From positions 496,001 to 560,000 of the forward strand of contig CADCXA010000032.1 of NCBI GenBank assembly GCA_902806565.1: a stretch of 64,000 bases of DNA, given 5' to 3'. A program made the position numbers and the translations under genes. The notes under the pieces were generated by a model. That model saw only the letters and a program-made list of their open reading frames with translations. It was not told where the DNA came from and did no database searches. This document shows, piece after piece, positions 1 through 11,511 of this stretch; the first letter of the stretch is position 1, and the number at the start of each line of letters is the position of its first letter. This DNA comes from Hypoxylon rubiginosum (taxonomy: Eukaryota; Ascomycota; Sordariomycetes; Xylariales; Hypoxylaceae).

Positions 1-1110
1 GCCATTCCTGGCGAACTGTAGCGGGCGAAGGTAGGACGGGCGAGGATCCAGTCGATGGTTGGAAGAATGAAGAGTCGTTAAAGTCGATTTTCCCCGTGGA
101 GGAATCTGGGAATGAAAATTTCTCCATGGATAAGATAACCGTGCTATGTATCGTGAAAGATATTTCGTGGAAAGTCTCGAGGCTGATTGGGTTATTCAGG
201 CGAACATTGACGTTGCGGCTAAGACTGACCTGTTGGTTGGAAGAGTTTTAAGCAATTATATTAACTTATCGAGGCTCTCTCTGATCGGTTTAAGGTAACA
301 CACATAGTCTCCACTCGACGTCTTATGACTGTAACGAGTTGTAACTAATAAACTGATACATCGAGGCATCTATTCAACAGAATTCAGGAACTTACCATTT
401 AATGTTTATGCCATAGTCTATCTGGCAAAGGAGATGCATGACTACACAGTGTTCTATATAAATCTCAGGAGCAATTTTATCTTCTAGCATGTGTATCTCC
501 TAGCCAGGAGTTTCCCTTATCAACTAAAGGAACCGCTGCTACGAGATAGGTATTTATAGAATTTTGGGTACACACTTAATGTCATTTCATCCTGACGGAT
601 CGGGGGATATATGTTGGGAGAAACTAATTTTTACCTAGAGTTACTTAGTTAGAATATCGTTAACAAGGATCATTAAGTTTTTCTGGCTCTAGATATGTGC
701 TTGTCACGAGACGAGGGAGCTACCTCAGCAGTGCATAAATATAACATGGTTATGGAAAGTCAGGAAAATGAGAGATTGAAGCTTCATATCCTAATAGTGC
801 TGCTGAAGAGCTGTAGAGCTATAGAGCTGTAGAGATGTAGAACCTGGTCCAAACTAAACTATCGACGAAGGAGAGAAAAGAATGAAAGCTATTAGTCCTT
901 GCCACCCTATATCCATTTGCTCTACCCAAATTCTATGTCAGACGAAAGGAAATCTGCACAGCCCATTTCCGTAAGCCATAAACCAAGATCACGACCATAC
1001 ATAATCCCACCTTTGTATCCAACGAGGCTCTGTAGACTACGTACCGTTTTCCAACCCTAGCTGTAGTTAGAAACTTGACTCGTCAAAGATTTACAGTGAT
1101 CGTAGTCAGA
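1..1110. other. Spacer, no gene recognised
   Basis: No ORF here shows a recognisable domain. A short imperfect repeat of the type GAGCTRTA lies near 808-838. The stretch is moderately AT-rich and looks non-coding. Confidence 0.5.
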
Positions 1111-2062
1111 CTACTGTGCCATAACGCGCCCAGGAGCAAGCGATGCGGGGAAAAAGGGGTCTTTTTGTGTCATGATGTCCGCGCCATTTGGGGTCATCGA
1201 CTGGTGGTTCCGCTCGGAGAAGAACTGTTGGACTATCGTCATCGTGTCTAGATGATATAATGTCATCTTGCAGCGCGATTTACTGGTGCCTGGCTCTGAC
1301 ATGCCACGCTCTTTCAGGCGCTTGGACGTGGGTTGAAACCCAACCCCATTAACCCCTTGATTCTGGGTAGACAAGTTGATGTTGTCCCCAACTGCTCTAC
1401 ATTAGCGATTTGCTACTACAGACGAGGCATTTTTTCTAGCTAGGTTAGGTACCTACCTCTGCCAGAGGCTTGATTTTTCAATGGTGGACTGTTAGTAGAT
1501 GGCTCATTTTGAGCTTCCACCACCTCTCCGATCAAAAATTCCGTTCCGAGGGCTACTTCGATATCCATCGCGTCATCTGATACCACTACAAATTTGGATC
1601 GCCTAATTGTAGGGTTCAATTCCACTTCAGAAGACCGCCAGGATAGCTCGTGCGTACTGCCTTTGGCGGAAGGCAGCTTCAGTCGCCTCGCTACTGTTTG
1701 GGTAACATAGTTCGACTTTTGCGAGCACGTCTTGGCAGCAAATCCGTCCGTGGGTGTAGAGGTAGGAGGGTTGAATACAAAGAAGTAGAATCGGCTATAC
1801 TTTCAATCCCAAGCACTATTAGCATGTTATCTCATATCGAGAGGAGTAATATCATAAAAGCAGATTGGCTATTCACATTGGAGTCAAGGGTGATCCGTTC
1901 ACACTCGGGTGCCTTGGGCATGTCGTCCACTCGGTCACAAGACATAGCCCGATAAGAGGCTCCTGGGCCACGGTCGATTCGAGGGGTTGGCACAGGCTTA
2001 GAAGGAAAGATGATCTGCCACAATTTAATAAAGGGGAGGCAAAGGAAGACAAGTAGCCACAT
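1111..2062 (-). CDS. Retropepsin-like aspartyl protease-fold protein, possibly a relic
   Basis: An open frame runs on the minus strand from 1802 to 1457 and joins in phase, across a 65-nt intron (1456-1392, donor GTAGGT), to an exon 1391-1111 ending in a stop. The first part reads like the fungal retropepsin-like domain: NYVTQTVARRLKL, then a KFVVV..DIEVALGTEFL block resembling the 'FxVVdd..fDvvLGrdfl' end of that fold. The usual catalytic D-T/S-G is not seen; the corresponding place reads AKTCSQKSN. An ATG ORF just upstream (2062-1832) has a hydrophobic N-terminus (starting MWLLVFLCLPFI) and may be the first exon, but the junction is unclear. The 3' exon (about 93 codons) is unlike anything I know. 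A second, separate retropepsin-like ORF lies 1.4 kb away on the same strand. It could be a real short gene or a decayed copy. Confidence 0.38.
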
Positions 2063-3212
2063 GATTGGAATTTACTTTGTAAGGCACAGCGGCATAAGTA
2101 AGAAATTGATGCCTAGGTAGATTCGTCGATGTCCACCTTCTATTGCCAACCACCCTACATGTATTTATGGGCTCCTGAAGAGCCGCCCAAGGAGACAGTA
2201 AAGAATACCCTCCCTTGTGGGCTGCAAGGCATACTGGCGCCGACTCTGCATTGCTCCCTGCATGTCAATCTGCATTGCAGATATCTCCAACTGTAGAGCA
2301 CCGATCCACGACACTGATACACTGATCGTTATATTGGTATATGGCTTGGGCCTATATTCATGCAAAGTTCTGGCTCTGTCTATGCGACAAAGTCACATAG
2401 CGTATTAAGGATCAGTATATTTGTGTCGTGGATTGGTAATCTATCCAAGTGAGCCAAACCTCGTGAAGTGGAAAAACCTCAAGTGGAAAAACCTAACGCG
2501 TCATCGCCATTCTATTGATTTGTGAACAGGTGTCATGCAGATGCATACTCCCACTCATATGTAGCTCGGCATCTGATCACAGTCTCCGAAGTGTCCTATA
2601 CGGCAGTTTCAGCCAGAAGGTGGACATACCAACGCAGCCAAGGACGTCCTCATTTGCTGGTCGGGTGGATTTCGAAACTATTGACTTCGGTCATCCACGC
2701 AGGCTACTCCAGGTGGTATCAACCTGCTCGATCTAGACCGCTAGAGCTTACGAAGCTGATTGCGGAGTGAAATATGCCTTCCTGATGGGTAGTTTGCTTC
2801 TTGGAACCGTTGATGATAATGCCATCCCTGCCAGTATGTTCTTACCTAGAGCAAATCAGGATCGGTAGAGACTAAAGGCGGTGACAGCATGACTGTGTAC
2901 CTTATCCAGAAAGGCAATTATTTGCCTGGATGTCAGAACGGACATGAAAAAGCATTAGCTGTGACTTTGAGATAACTGACAAGACCATGCACAGTATGTG
3001 GGATAGTTGAGTTACGGAATGATCAGATACGCCTCTATCATAGAATGTTTTCAAATCCCTTTAGGTTAAAGAGTGCGGGGCGAAAAGAGTGAACATAAGA
3101 AACTGATGTAACCGTAAACAAAGGATATAATGAACGACTAAACATGTAGGAGATATCTAGTTGATAGACATATGAAATTCGTAGATCCCGTCCCCCACAC
3201 CCCTTGGTCCCT
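2063..3212. other. Spacer, no gene recognised
   Basis: Only short overlapping ORFs on both strands, none with a recognisable domain or convincing splice structure. Confidence 0.45.
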
Positions 3213-3545
3213 TCAGTTGTGAGCACGTACGCTAGTAGCCGGTCCTCTAAGAAATTCACAGCTTTTTGGTGTAACGAGCATATCGAACCCTACTGATCCA
3301 TGTACGACCATGAAATCCTCTTTAGATGTCTTGTTGACATCCTTGAGTGTCCATGTAACTTCTACGTACTTGGTTGACTGAAGCCTTTTTCCTTTCCACT
3401 CAACATATTCCATGTTCGCACTGCTGTGGACTGTGAAGTTGAATTTCGCGACAATGCTGGAGGAAATCCAGTTCTTCGCAAGCCCAGGGCATGCAACCGC
3501 CTTGACATCGTGTAATGTACAATCACTAGTCAAGGGCAAGATCAT
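3213..3545 (-). CDS. Retropepsin-like domain ORF, 110 aa
   Basis: A single minus-strand ORF spans one retropepsin-like domain: an N-terminal beta segment (HDVKAVACPGLAKNWISSSI, where the family normally has D-T/S-G-x-x-x-N-F/W-I-S), a middle strand EYVEWKGKRLQST, and a C-terminal DFMVVHGSVGFDMLV block. The Asp of the active-site motif is replaced (AVACPG), so peptidase activity is doubtful. The frame stays open upstream to about 3617 without another ATG, so an upstream exon is possible. It lies just 3' of the kinase gene on the same strand but no clear splice links the two. In fungi this domain usually occurs in hypothetical multidomain proteins or as remnants of retroelement Gag-Pol; which applies here cannot be told. 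Confidence 0.4.
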   Translation of the reverse strand: MILPLTSDCTLHDVKAVACPGLAKNWISSSIVAKFNFTVHSSANMEYVEWKGKRLQSTKYVEVTWTLKDVNKTSKEDFMVVHGSVGFDMLVTPKSCEFLRGPATSVRAHN

Positions 3546-3718
3546 TGCAGGTAGTTGTTGCCGTAAAGGTTCCTGTGACTTGCTTGTTAGCTTATTAATC
3601 CTAGCCTGGAGTTTTGCTCAATGTACCTGGCAATATTTCTTGTCAACTGATGTCCCTTTCAAACTTTGGCAGATGCTGGTCTTCCTCCGAGTATTCATAG
3701 GTACTTGAGTGGGGATTG

Positions 3719-5093
3719 TCAAGAAACACGCACCTGTTCTGGGGGATCGAATTCAGTCAGGTTCTTTTTAAAGCAGCACATCCCGCTATATTCTCTGCCG
3801 TCGTGAAATATACGATCTTGCAACGCTCTCGCCGTAATCCGCTTTTCTGCAGCCCACGGAATCATCTCTTTGATCCAGCCCAAAGGCTTCTCGTATTGGG
3901 AGTTTTCCTCTCTGAGCCATTCCACTGCATCCTCGATGCCTCTCCTAGAATGACAAAAGTTTGGTTGGCCATGTCTTGCTAGGATATTGTGAATATCTTT
4001 CCTTTTCTTCCCCTTTAATACGGCGGTCATTTCTAAGAAAACGCATCCGAGTGACCAGATGTCGGAAGATGAATTCCTCGGTTCGCTTGCGGCGACTTCG
4101 GGGGCACAGTACTAATTACAAGCTAGTAAGTAAATGTACGCAACAGGTATTCATACTCAGACTTTAGGGAAGCTGGGTTGATGATAGTTGAAGTACGTCT
4201 ACACCAAAAACAATAACGGTAAATAAACTCACTTTGAGGGATCTCCGCTTCTCCTCGTTCGTCGTTGTTATATTGGTTGCGCTGAAGTCCAGCGATATCC
4301 CGAAGTCTGTCAGCAAGACTCTGGTGCCTTTGACGAGGATGTTCTCCGGTTTGATATCTTTATGCCGAACAGAATCGTTGCAGTGCAAGTAGGCTAGGGC
4401 CGTGGCAATGCAACCAAAGAAAGTTGATAGAAGATGCACATCTGGTTCTTGATGGGATTTGTCCAAAAACTCCCCAAGATGGCATTCGGCTCGCGGATGT
4501 AAGAGCAGGCCTACGTAGTTGATCTCGGTGTAGCTAGCGACGAGTCGAACGAAATGAGGTAGGGAAACATATCGCATCTTCTTCATGATGCTGAGTTCTC
4601 CTTTGATATATTTCATTTCCTCTAGCTCCTCTTCATATGTGTGGCGCCGCCTAATGCGTTTTAGGACATAGAGGTCGCCCGAGGGAGTCGTTACTTCTTG
4701 GATTATCGTTGGGCGCGGCCCAGATCCTGTGCTGAGAGTCTTTCTATATTTCAGGGATCGTGGCATTTTATTGTCTTCGTCAATAGAGTCTTGACCAAGA
4801 TTGAAGTGCTCACTGGGCCATGGATGTCCAACTTCGAGGTCTTTTGTGAGCAGTTCCGTTTGGGCTCTCTCGAAGAGTGATTCTTGGCTAGGAGACAGTC
4901 GCCTAGGATAGTGATCTTTGCGCATTGGAATCCAAAAGTCCGATACACCATCATTCAATTGGCGGAGGATGACATCGTGCTTGACTCCGGTGTCGTGGAG
5001 AGCGACTGCAATCTTCAGTGTGTGATCGAATTTCTTCAATTCTGGTTGCGTCTCCAGCAACTGCTGGTATCTCGTAGCATGGTCGGTCGGCAT
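3719..5093 (-). CDS. Serine/threonine protein kinase, two exons, 417 aa
   Basis: Exons 5093-4233 and 4111-3719 join in phase 0 over a 121-nt intron (GTGAGT..TTAG) and encode about 417 aa. The first 110 residues are unlike known domains. The kinase fold then follows: VLKRI lysine near residue 145, a catalytic loop HKDIKPENIL near 240 (HKD in place of HRD, still with Asp, Lys and Asn), a TDFGIS DFG motif near 264, YCAPEV at the exon junction and DIWSLGCVFLEM. All catalytic residues are present, so it should be active on Ser/Thr substrates in the cytoplasm. The protein ends about 100 residues after DIWSLG, a normal C-lobe length. It is transcribed away from the HeLo-pseudokinase gene at 5739 with a shared 645-bp promoter region, which suggests but does not prove a joint role. 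ATG at 5093 is the only in-frame start before the domain. Confidence 0.78.
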
Positions 5094-5738
5094 GATGTCC
5101 AGGAACGTCAGATAAGACGGTAGTACCTAGTATTGCATTCAACGCGGCGCAATCAAGTATTCAAATTGTTGATCTCGAATGAAACTGCTGAATTGAATCC
5201 TCATAGACGGATTGGCTGTCTTGAAGTTTAGATCGTTCTGGTTCGTCTTGGATTTTAGAATCCAGGGGGCCTGGGGCATTGCCAGGTCTCCCTGCCCACC
5301 ACACCGCCCACCACACCCAGAGCCTCATCTTACAGGACCTCCGCTTCAATGATAACGAGGTTGTATCCAAAGTGCAAAAATGCCCTTCGCAATTTGGAGA
5401 CAGTCTTCGTGGCATTGACGCATGCATGTACTATCTAACAACATAGAGTCTGATTGGCTTGAAAACGCCACATTCATAATCAGTCCACCAAGAACAAATA
5501 TCTTCACCGAACTTTTGGGTAACACTGCCTGAGAAGACGAGCTGCAGGCTGATAACACGTGGACTAATAGTAGACGCTCGATCGCATCGAGCATAGCCGT
5601 ACAGTTCCATACAGTTTGGCAATACTCAATACTGTTCAGCTCGGGTAAGAAAGCAAAAGAAGCCTGATGTACGTGATATCTACCGGCTACTGAGGACACG
5701 CCAGATTTTTCGAAAGCATCATACAATCTCCTTCCACA

Positions 5739-7789
5739 ATGGCTGATCCTCTCTCGGCGCTGGGCCTAGGTTTCGGCGCAATATCTCTAATTCTGCAATT
5801 CACGGATGAGTGCGTGAAAGGTATGTGATAACTATACTTGAAATGTCAAAGTACCTACCTGGCAGCTAATACATAGCAGGATACAAGTACTTAACGGAGG
5901 CCACACACATGTTAGAATCATATCGGTACTTAATGGTTCAAATCCATGTAGAACAGCAACGGTTTCTTAGTTTTGCTATGGAAGGTGGCCTTCTATACGC
6001 CGATGGGAGAATATCTGCTGCACTTCAAGTCAATCAGAAAGTACTGGAAGGCGTACTTGCCGAGATGAAGTCCACTTTTCAAAGATTTGAAGAGAAAAAT
6101 CGAAAATATGTGGAAAGCATGGGGCAGGAAGACATTACCTGGACTGATAAGGGCGAGCCTCAAACAAACCTTATGGAGCTGCTCAATCTAGCCTCCGTAA
6201 CCCCTACTAGAAAGGATGAATCAGCAGAGAACACACAAAGTTCCTCCTTGTCCCAAGACATCCGTAAAATTGGGAATCGGACAACAAAGGCTGCGCGGAA
6301 GCTCCGAGCTATATTTACAGAGCCAAGGCGGTTGATCTGGGTCGCTATTGACAAGGAAGAGTTCCAGGTGCTTGTGGGCAAGCTCGAGTATCTCAATTCA
6401 TTCCTTCTAGGACTCCTGGGTGCCTCACAAGCAAACAGCCTCAAAAAGACGGTTGAATTGAACTACCTAGAACTGCTGCAGTTACGAGACGACGTCAAGA
6501 GCCTGGAGTATCTAGTTAGAGCTCTAGACCGATGTCCTGGAGATCATCACGAGATAGGAGAGACATTTTCTCCTACTCCTTGTGAGAATACATCGTCCGA
6601 GACTGTTACGAGAGAGAGAAAGGCAGACACAGCAAAAAGAAGATATTTTAAAAGCCTGGCAAAGCTTAAGATTCGGCATATCGAGATTGACCAGCCGCAA
6701 GGGCCCAGTTTATCTCCAGCCTTGCGCAAATCCACTTCTACATTATTGGACTTCTCTTCATTTGAGTTTTTCGAGAATGACGTTCACAGTCTCGACGGTG
6801 GTAACCAAGAGAGACGGTGGATTGCGACTTGGGAGCATCGCCGGGTCTGGGTTGAATGGATCGAACATTCTTCCTACTCTCAGGGGGGACGCAAGGCAGA
6901 ATCTTTGCAAGAGGATAGGGTAATGCTTCTCACAAGACTCCTCAACGAATCGATGTCCCCGGACTTTCGCGCGCCTCAATGTTTGGGCTATATAAGGTTC
7001 CCAAGGCATAAGGAAGAGTCAGAATTCGGAATAGTTTACGGACCACCATCAGAATGCAGCCAGGAATCATTGACCACACTCCGTCAGATACTGGATTGTC
7101 GGCCGAAACCTTCCATTAATTCAAGAGTAGCGCTTTGCAGTGCTTTGGCGGATTGCCTCTTTAGCTTCCATGCCGTAGATTGGTTACACAAAGGCCTGAG
7201 AAGCGATAATATTCTGTTCTTCGGCAAGGAGGCGGCTGACCTGCGCATCAACACGCCCTACATTACAGGATACGACCTCTCTCGGCCAAGTGAGGCGCCT
7301 GAAATGACCGAAGAGCCTCCATGCGATCCATCGTCTGACATTTACCGGCATCCTGCCGCACAGTTCGGTGGAGCAAGAAAATTCTACCGCAAGTCGTATG
7401 ATATGTACAGCTTGGGCATCGTTCTCCTAGAAATCGCTCTGTGGAAACCGGTCGAGGTTATCTTGAGAATCAACGACTTGAAAACGATGAAGACTGATGA
7501 CTTGCGAGGAATTCGAAAGACACTCCTGGGACTGCGGGAAGAGAATGGTGAAACTATTGATAACGTGCTGACACCAGGGAGCTCGGAATATCTAACAGAA
7601 GTTGCCCGTAAATGGGGCGACTCGTATCGTGATGTTGTGGAAACATGCCTCAGGGCTAACGATACAGAGAATCCGGCCTACAGGGGAGAATCTCGTAACT
7701 CAATGAGGTCCAGAATGCGGACAATGTTTAAGCAACAGGTCACTGACAAGCTTCAGTTAATGAAAGAGGTGCTGAGCAGTACAGATTGA
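5739..7789 (+). CDS. HeLo-domain protein with C-terminal pseudokinase, 663 aa
   Basis: Exon 5739-5820 (27 codons plus one base, donor GTATGT) joins exon 5880-7789. The N-terminus, MADPLSALGLGFGAISLILQ, is the signature start of fungal HeLo (prion-inhibition and propagation) domains, the helical membrane-targeting module of HET-S; it covers about residues 1-215. Residues about 320-610 look like a protein kinase fold without catalysis: the catalytic loop reads LHKGLRSDNILFF (Asp replaced by Gly), DFG is replaced by GYD, and YDMYSLGIVLLEI is the helix F region. HeLo fused to kinase-like domains is a known fungal architecture and recalls metazoan MLKL, where a pseudokinase controls a membrane-active helical bundle. 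A cell-death effector or its regulator is the inferred role. No C-terminal prion-forming repeat is seen. Confidence 0.85.
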
Positions 7790-10700
7790 AAGAAGTGTTG
7801 GGTAACTCAGATTCAAGTAGGTGGTCAGGCAATTTGAACATTACCTGTTAGGTATTTTGAGTCATTCTTTAGAGGCACCTTAGATACCTAGGTAGTTAAC
7901 TAATGTAATGCTTGAGAAATGAATGAGTGATAGGGAGTTAATGTTAGTTGATGGTTTCAAATATTGGGTCTGGAAGACTTTGGTAAGATTTGCCGCGGCA
8001 AGTAAGACAAGTAAGATAGCGAAGATCAACCCCCAATTCTCGTTGCTAATTCATTCAAGTACCAGCCTTGAAAATCGATCCATCACTTTAACAAAACATT
8101 ACCTTCATCCTCTTCGGTTCAATCACTTAAATTTCAACGCCTCGAGTCCCGAAAAACAGAGGAACCTCCCCTAGAGCTGCCACGTCCCGAGCTTGGTCCT
8201 CCGGAGGATGTTTGGTTCCTATCCCGTCGCCCATTTCCAGTGCCAATACCCGAAAAGCCCAACATTCCAGTTGCGCCGCACCGAGTACAGTTCACACGAC
8301 TATATAGGTATGATTAGTACTCGTTTATTAGACCGATCTTTTAGGACGCAACTGACTCTCTTGGGTTGCCTTTGCAGTGTGGGCACAAGGAAGGCATAAC
8401 ACGATTTGGCCCAAGCCCGTACATTGCTCGGTCTTCATCCATTGCGTAAGCGCCAGTGTAATATCCGTATGAGTCTTGTGTCTGTTGAGCCATGGCTGAA
8501 ATAGCTTGATGGAGATTATGGTCGTTATTCTTCCGTTTATGCGTTATGGTGAGAATCATAACTCCTATCGTTCAATAGATCAGGGGCTGCTACTACGTGC
8601 TTTTATAGAACACGGACTAGTGTTAAGTATTTTAAGTGAGCCTTGATACTCCTACGACTACAATAATATCCCGAGTTACTCTGAGCTCACCGCTTCGTCA
8701 CGATCTCCCCGTCCTACCACACGACTCCTTGAAACTAAACTACAAAGAAAGATGGTGGGAAATGATAGGATGATGGAACATTATCATAACCGTCCCCTGA
8801 ATGCCGTTGGAAACTACTAGCATGCCATCCTTCAATTTCAATATTCCCCAATCACAAGAAAGCTGCCATGTTGGGGAGCATGTCGGCTAAGGCTCGTAGG
8901 ACTCTCAATGCCTTGCCTTTTGATCCGACGATGACACAGGATCTATAGATAGCGCGAGATAACATACGGCATCCTCATAATCTGATACCTCTCCGAATCC
9001 GTACCCTACCTTTTACCTCTGTCAACGCGGGCGACAGATGTTTCGGCTGCCACCTTGTCACCACGTCGCCCCTTTTCCGTCCGATAATGAAGGACCCAGA
9101 CCGTCGGAAGGCAATTAACCTTGCTAGTGTCATGATTCGAGTCTAAATTAGGAGACCACCTTCGTAATCCGCCCTAACAGATGAGGAACTCACCGGTCCG
9201 ATATAGGATTCTGCGTGCTGCGGGTACCCGAGCCGTATCGTGACAATGTACTTACCGCATAAACTCCTAAGGGCCACGTAGTTTGGTAACGCAGCTCGTG
9301 TTTCCAAGATCCTGGGATTGGCAGCTCATACGGACGCCATCGATCCCTCGAGTCTGGCGTTTTGACGTGACTTTTGCGTCGTGTTGAACCAAGATCTCAT
9401 GCATGCTCTAGATCCAAAGTACCGACGTTGAGTTAAATGTTCGGGCCGTGCTCCCATGGCAGCATATAGATTAACTGCCTCGTTAACGTGAAATACCTGC
9501 CAGTAGGTGCCCCTGTACTTCGCCGATATCGCCATACTATCGGTAAGCAAGCCCATGCTAATCATAAATACGTAGATAGTCTTTTACCTAAGAGCTTGAT
9601 CGGATGCCGAAAGCGATCTTATCGTACTTTGGCATGTGTCCGATAAACAAATGGTGTTGTGTTACCATTCACAGGTAGTCGTTCCCGGCCGAGTATATTT
9701 CGGGAGTATCAAAGCCGACTTCAGTCCGTCCCGTAGCTGCATGGTTTCTATTTATGGCTAAGTCATCGTCATTCTTATCCGTTGCGGTAACTGCTTATTT
9801 CTCTTCGCTTGAATTACACCGAATCTTGTCTAACCCGCAACGTCTCTTAGACGTCAAAACGCGTGATCTTGCTGTCATTATCCGTCATAGGGCCATTTCC
9901 GCTGATGCTGTAAGTCTCTAGACGAACATCCGACGCTGTTACATGGCCCTCCCATCCGTCATCGCCAGCTAACTGGCTATGTGCTAAGGTACACTAGGTA
10001 GGTACCTAGTCATAATATCTCCAAACACCTTCAGATATACTACTCATCAACAAACCCCATCGGAAAGGACTTCTCACTTGACATCTATCACTAGCACGTT
10101 TTAGTTATCGGGATTCTACAATAACTAGAATAATACAATATGCGTACTAGTCACTGGCTTATCATTCGCCCTTGAACCCTTGTTGTTTCGACCATTTGTG
10201 CGCTCCTATATATCAAACCTCCCCTATCTACTAGCAGAATATTACAATACCCTTTCAGTCTAAATCAGGTCAACCGTGATTCGTATCAGCATCATATAAC
10301 TGAAATCCGCACTACCTCCAGCACCCATCTATCTTCCCATCAATGCCTCACCTACATCACTCGCCCCTCGTCGCCCCATTTCAAAACCAAGACACGATAT
10401 CGTCCCATTGAATCCCCCTATATAGGCCATATCCTTGCCACACAACTTGAATTGCCTCGCGATATACGTTAGAAGGTGTGACGACGTATGGTAGTATATA
10501 TGAATTGAAAATGGAATGTCTTAGAAGAGAATCATCGCAATCCATAGGACCATATTAGTGACATCCCGTAAGCACTTGCACATGGCCAAGTGAGCGCCCT
10601 GGGGTATGTTGAAAATTGCAGAAATCTACTTGTCTAACAATACAGTGACCCAACCAGTCAGATATTGTAACCTAGTGTCATCTCTAGGCATATGAGAAGT

Positions 10701-11438
10701 TTCTCATATCGGCTTGGGGCCTATATAGGTACCTAGGTACACATGTCACTAGGCATTCTAGACTAGGCGAACGCATTTTTTTAACAGGAAGAGAACAAGA
10801 TGGCTACTTTTAGTTTTAGCAGCTACCCTTAGAGTGAGAGGTCGATGAAGATCCCTCATGATGACTACAAGGTCAACGATGAAGGACTCTAGACTCCAAT
10901 TTACAGAAATAGGGATCAAGATATCTATATAAGTCGACAAGCAACTCCATAGTAGAGCTATCCTATCACGACGAATAGGAATCATACCTTATATGGATCT
11001 CTGTTAGTTTACATTGTCGTTCTACGCAGATAGGGGTTTCGGCCACTTCCTCCCACCGGGACCCCCACCCAACGTCACGATGTGTGTAAGCTCGTAAATT
11101 CCCGAACCAATCAACGTCAACTAGCATTCCAGATCTAGATAGGTTACATTCTCACAGCTTGGGTCACTGCAAGAACCGCATGTATAGGGGGTTGAGATTA
11201 AATGACCTACCGCATCGCTAGGCTCTTGCTCATTGGCGCGCTTGTCGTCTACGTGAACTTCTCACGATATTCAGTTCTACCGACTATGCGCTCATATCAG
11301 ACCTCATCTCGTTCGACGGAAAAGGCCACTTCGCATAACGTCCATGCGGACATTGTCACATTGTCACAAATGTTATTACCCTTAGGCCAAGCTGGGTATT
11401 ATGTAGCATATTTCAATAATTCCCCAAGGACTCAGGGG
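7790..11438. other. Gene-poor spacer of 3.6 kb
   Basis: No recognisable gene except a doubtful small ORF (see 8341-8493). TACCTAGGTA-type palindromes occur at 7885-7894, 9994-10009 and 10726-10740. The 3' end is the GH43 promoter. Confidence 0.5.
8341..8493 (-). CDS. Possible small protein with a CPHC pair, 50 aa
   Basis: An ATG at 8493 opens a 50-codon frame; the longer frame begins at 8559. It contains a Tyr-rich stretch, the run AMYGLGPNRVMPSLCPHCKG and a single C-x2-C pair near its end. The composition is protein-like rather than random, but there is no promoter or splice evidence and no family I recognise. It could equally be the last exon of an unseen gene or chance. Confidence 0.2.
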   Translation of the reverse strand: MAQQTQDSYGYYTGAYAMDEDRAMYGLGPNRVMPSLCPHCKGNPRESVAS

Positions 11439-11446
11439 TATAAATA
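11439..11446 (+). promoter_or_regulatory. TATA box of the GH43 gene
   Basis: TATAAATA, 66 bp upstream of the start codon at 11512, followed by a CT-rich leader. Confidence 0.6.
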
Positions 11447-11511
11447 CACCCACTAGCTTCCTCTTTCTCACTTGTAAAAATAGTCTTCGCCTCCTCTAAG
11501 AGTCATTCGAG

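Noticed and set aside
5346..5726. Minus ORF of 126 aa in the kinase/HeLo spacer
   Set aside because: Begins with TTG, has no domain and overlaps the divergent promoter.
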